Assembly (NCBI RefSeq): GCF_000282115.1
Contig: NZ_AKJY01000041.1
Span: forward strand, 24,623 to 88,622
Origin: Chryseobacterium populi
GTDB lineage: Bacteria > Bacteroidota > Bacteroidia > Flavobacteriales > Weeksellaceae
Direction of reading: 5' to 3'
Length of the DNA stretch: 64,000 bases
Numbering within the stretch: position 1 is the stretch's first letter; every line of letters begins with the position of its first letter. This document shows, one piece after another, positions 61,469-64,000 of this stretch. The notes beneath the pieces are model-generated. The model saw only the letters and a list, made by a program, of their open reading frames with translations, had not been told where the DNA came from and did no database searches. The position numbers and the translations under genes are program-made.

Positions 61469-63052
61469 TTAGACTTTTATTCTTTTTGTTTCTACAATTT
61501 CTTCCTGCAGGTATTTTATAAATAAAGAAGGGGATAAAGAGGTTTCTTTTTTAAATACCTTGGTGAATTTGCTGTGTGAAGAAAACCCCACTTCATCAGC
61601 GAGAGAGGCCATTTTATAGTTTCTGTACTGAGAGTCATTTTTAAGTTTTTCTACGATGTAATTAATCCTCAATTCATTAATGTAATTATTGAAATCTTTC
61701 TTTTTATGAGTGTTGATTACATAGGAAAGGTATTTGGTATTGGTTTCAAAATGGCCGGCAAGATAAGGGAGAGAAATGTTCTTATTATTGTAAAGATTGG
61801 ATTTTTCAAACTTCTTCAGCTTTGCAAGAAGCTTTTGTTCGGTCTCAGAGGCCATCATTACAGAGGGTGCATTGTTTTCTATCTGAGGTACCGGTACAAT
61901 ATCTTCACTTAAACTAATGCTATTTTCAGTTTTAGGCTTTTCATTGGCTTTTTCTAATATCTTCCCGAACTTTTCAATATTCTCTTTTTGCTGTATTTTA
62001 GAGCGTATATAAAGAATCAGGATAATAATGAGAAGAACCAGGACAAATACAATAAGATAATTTTTCTGAATGCTTTTGTTCTCTGCCTTTACTATTTTCT
62101 TATCAAGATTGGTATAGGATTCATTGATAAACTGGAGGGTCTTTGATGCTATTTTTTTCTCTAGTGTATCTTTTCTCTGGTCTATGACTTTTAATTTTTC
62201 AATATTTTCGGTCTGTAAATAATATTGCTTCTCTACATTATAAACTTCCTTTTTAAGTTCCAGGTTTTCTGCTTTTTCAGATGATACTTTCTTGGCGAGG
62301 TCCAGATATTCCTTGGCTTTTAACAGGTCTTTTTTTTCTAAATATACATTAGCCAGGCCACTGTAAATATATCCTGTAATTTCATTTTCGGGAACATCTT
62401 TAACTAAATTTAAAGCCTTCTTATAATGAAATAAAGAAGCTTCAATATTTTTCAGATGGTAATAATTAGAACCAAGCATCTGTTCGTTATCAGCAGTAAA
62501 AAAATCTTTTTCTTTTATAACATTATTGAAATGAAGCTGAGATTGTTGAATATACTGATTGGATTTCCTGTATTTTTTTTGATCCATTTCGTAATAAGCC
62601 ATTTCTTGCAGAATTAATCCCTGGATTTTATGTGCTATTAGCGTATCCTTAATCATTTTACCTGTTTCGAGTGTTTTCTGAGCGTATTTTTTTGACTGGC
62701 TGTAGAGTTCAACACCACGATATTGGCCGGCTAAAAAGAGAGAAATCCGTGCCTGCCAGTTTAAATCATCAGTCTTCTCAATAATTGTTTCAGCTTTTTC
62801 GGCGTACAATAAGGCTCTCTTAAAATCTTTCGCATCTCTGTAAAGGTTAGCAGAAAGCATTAAACTTTTTGCCTGAAGGGTTGGTGTTTCAGAAGCCTTA
62901 TATAAAGAATCAGCAATATAGAGTGCTTTTTTGAAATCTTTGGAAGCGGTTTCTAAATAGGTCTTGTTATATAATTTATTGTAGGCAGCTAAATCCTGGG
63001 CATTTACCAACAGGCAGGATAAAAAGCTTAAAATAAAAAAGAGTTTTTTCAT
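61469..63052 (-). CDS. TPR/transmembrane/AraC-type regulator
   Basis: This 527-residue protein has a signal peptide (MKKLFFILSFLSCLLVNAQ), a periplasmic TPR region (about 25-300, e.g. AKSLMLSANLYRDAKDFKRALLYAEKA), a membrane helix at 331-349, a coiled linker and an AraC-type DNA-binding domain at about 425-520 (ISLPYLAGHFETNTKYLSYVINTHKKKDFNNYINELR and MASLADEVGFSSHSKFTKVFKKETSLSPSLFI). It is a one-component membrane-anchored sensor-regulator like others in Bacteroidota. The signal sensed is unknown. Neighbouring collar-family genes are candidate targets by position only. Confidence 0.87.
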   Translation of the reverse strand: MKKLFFILSFLSCLLVNAQDLAAYNKLYNKTYLETASKDFKKALYIADSLYKASETPTLQAKSLMLSANLYRDAKDFKRALLYAEKAETIIEKTDDLNWQARISLFLAGQYRGVELYSQSKKYAQKTLETGKMIKDTLIAHKIQGLILQEMAYYEMDQKKYRKSNQYIQQSQLHFNNVIKEKDFFTADNEQMLGSNYYHLKNIEASLFHYKKALNLVKDVPENEITGYIYSGLANVYLEKKDLLKAKEYLDLAKKVSSEKAENLELKKEVYNVEKQYYLQTENIEKLKVIDQRKDTLEKKIASKTLQFINESYTNLDKKIVKAENKSIQKNYLIVFVLVLLIIILILYIRSKIQQKENIEKFGKILEKANEKPKTENSISLSEDIVPVPQIENNAPSVMMASETEQKLLAKLKKFEKSNLYNNKNISLPYLAGHFETNTKYLSYVINTHKKKDFNNYINELRINYIVEKLKNDSQYRNYKMASLADEVGFSSHSKFTKVFKKETSLSPSLFIKYLQEEIVETKRIKV

Positions 63053-63586
63053 ATGGTTGTATTATTAGAAATATTCCGGGTATTCATAATGAGGCTGGGC
63101 CTTTTAAAGGTTTATCGCTCTTTAAACGGTCAGTCATGGTTAAACAATTAAAAATATACCTGAGAAAACTTGGCTTCTCAGATCAGGTATTAAAATCTGT
63201 ATTAAACTAAAAGATGATGAAGTTTAAATTATGGCTTTAAAGAATATAGATTTGAGGGACTTTTACCATTATTTAAAGTGCTTTTTCATATTTCTGCAAA
63301 ATTATACTTTTTTTAATTTTAAGCGATGATAAAATTGGATTTGCATATTAATAATCATTAATTATTGCTTCAGGTCCTGAAAAATGAAATCGCCTGTGGG
63401 ATCACTGATTCTGAAAAGCAGGAAGATTTACAACGTAAATGCATCATAACGGTGATATTTCCATCACTGTCTTTGCTATGACCGGGCATGAAATCTATCA
63501 CCAGGCACAGCTTTTATTTTTATCTAACCTTCTAAGATTCCACCAATGTTTGATTTAAGCTCATTCAAAACCAGGATAAAGTTTAA
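63053..63586. other. 534-bp spacer, remnants possible
   Basis: No complete gene is recognised. A short + frame near 63440-63550 reads HHNGDISITVFAMTGHEIYH and resembles a DinB-family tail, but is too short to support. The 3' side has a long perfect hairpin (63587-63625). Confidence 0.35.
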
Positions 63587-63625
63587 AACACAACCCTGCA
63601 AATCTTATTTGCAGGGTTGTGTTTG
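63587..63625 (-). terminator. Long 18-bp perfect hairpin
   Basis: AAACACAACCCTGCAAAT (63587-63604) and its exact reverse complement (63608-63625) enclose a CTT loop. On the minus strand a T-rich run follows (TTTTAAACTTT), so it probably terminates the gene ending at 63712. Confidence 0.75.
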
Positions 63626-63711
63626 TATCAGTTGTAAATGAAGAAAATATCAGGAAGAATAAGCTCTGATTAATGCTTTGTCTGAATACTTCATTTATTC
63701 ATTATTTTCAA

Positions 63712-64000
63712 TTAAGAATTGACTGATCTTGCTTCTATGATTATAAAATGACCGGTACGTTCTTTTATTAGCCATTTTCCATTTTGACGTACATATTTAT
63801 CATCATATTTAACGCTGTAATCTGTTATGATATCTTTGCCTTCAGACTCGCGTATCATTTTGATCTGGGTAAAAGAAATTCCGGTAGCTGTATCTTCTCC
63901 TTCAATTTGTACAGTGTGCTGTCCGTTCAGTGTAAAATAGGTTTTCACTTGGGAAGCATGCCCGCTAAATTCTTTTTCCAGCACATCAGTACCTGTTGTA
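63712..64000 (-). CDS. SnoaL/NTF2-like protein, C-terminal part (partial)
   Basis: The frame is open past the window end, so the protein is cut at its N-terminus. The 96 visible residues (...LEKEFSGHASQVKTYFTLNGQH...) have the strand-turn pattern VRQNGKWLIKERTG that ends many SnoaL-like/NTF2-fold proteins. The GTG at 63984 is probably internal. No function is assigned. Confidence 0.7.
   Translation of the reverse strand, partial: TTGTDVLEKEFSGHASQVKTYFTLNGQHTVQIEGEDTATGISFTQIKMIRESEGKDIITDYSVKYDDKYVRQNGKWLIKERTGHFIIIEARSVNS

Noticed and set aside
63440..63550. DinB-like tail on the + strand
   Set aside because: Too short and with no helical bundle or metal-site histidines to support it.

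Overview
The window looks like chromosome of a Flavobacteriia-type Bacteroidota, most likely Chryseobacterium or a close Weeksellaceae relative. This is inferred from low G+C, AT-rich spacers, Bacteroidota-type promoter boxes (TTG-N19/20-TAnnTTTG), lipoproteins with short signal peptides, DUF4450, many AraC/GntR/HxlR/TetR regulators, and the repeated 'VGIGT-P-LDV-GILIPR' secreted-protein family. No rRNA, tRNA, CRISPR array, intact insertion sequence or prophage was seen.

Layout. (1) 1-4.7 kb: L-rhamnose catabolism on the + strand: the end of a rhamnulose-phosphate aldolase/dehydrogenase, L-rhamnose isomerase, an FGGY kinase and an FMN L-lactate dehydrogenase. Together they could take rhamnose to DHAP plus L-lactate and then pyruvate. 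(2) 4.9-15.2 kb, minus strand: a small secreted NTF2-like protein, a GntR regulator, a Tat-exported beta-propeller glycosidase-like protein, and a three-gene operon (GH28 polygalacturonase-type enzyme, DUF4450 giant glycosidase, six-hairpin glycosidase). This fits degradation of rhamnose-containing pectin. A 15-bp motif is shared by the two glycosidase promoters. (3) 15.8-17.8 kb: two class I terpene synthases. (4) 18.6-22.9 kb: small genes, including a divergent HxlR regulator/oxidoreductase pair with interleaved promoters. (5) 22.5-29.9 kb: an SDR-TetR-TolC-MFP-RND multidrug efflux operon with two matching palindromic operators. (6) 30-35.3 kb: Crp-type regulator, SDR, an XRE/pentapeptide-repeat fusion, Kup potassium transporter. 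(7) 35.4-43.4 kb: a two-component system followed by a CzcCBA-type heavy-metal efflux operon with a DUF190 gene; direct repeats typical of OmpR-type regulators lie in the operon promoter. (8) 43.5-48.9 kb: PhzF, SRPBCC, and three tandem secreted phage-tail-collar-like proteins. (9) 49-52.3 kb: three more terpene synthases. (10) 53-55.3 kb: a gene-decay zone with at least three remnants. (11) 55.4-64 kb: a TPR-Arr rifampin ADP-ribosyltransferase, AraC regulator, membrane protein, hydrolase, two more collar-family paralogues, a TPR/TM/AraC regulator and a truncated NTF2-like gene.

Most unusual: the two terpene synthase clusters, about 31 kb apart, share an upstream block of about 600 bp (roughly nine bases in ten identical by hand alignment). 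It begins about 30 bp before the first gene of each cluster, holds a conserved small hairpin, and contains a 51-codon ORF that is open in one copy and interrupted by a stop in the other. The five synthases differ in their metal-binding motifs, so they probably make different products or include a degenerating copy. All similarity statements come from reading the sequence by eye; no search was run.
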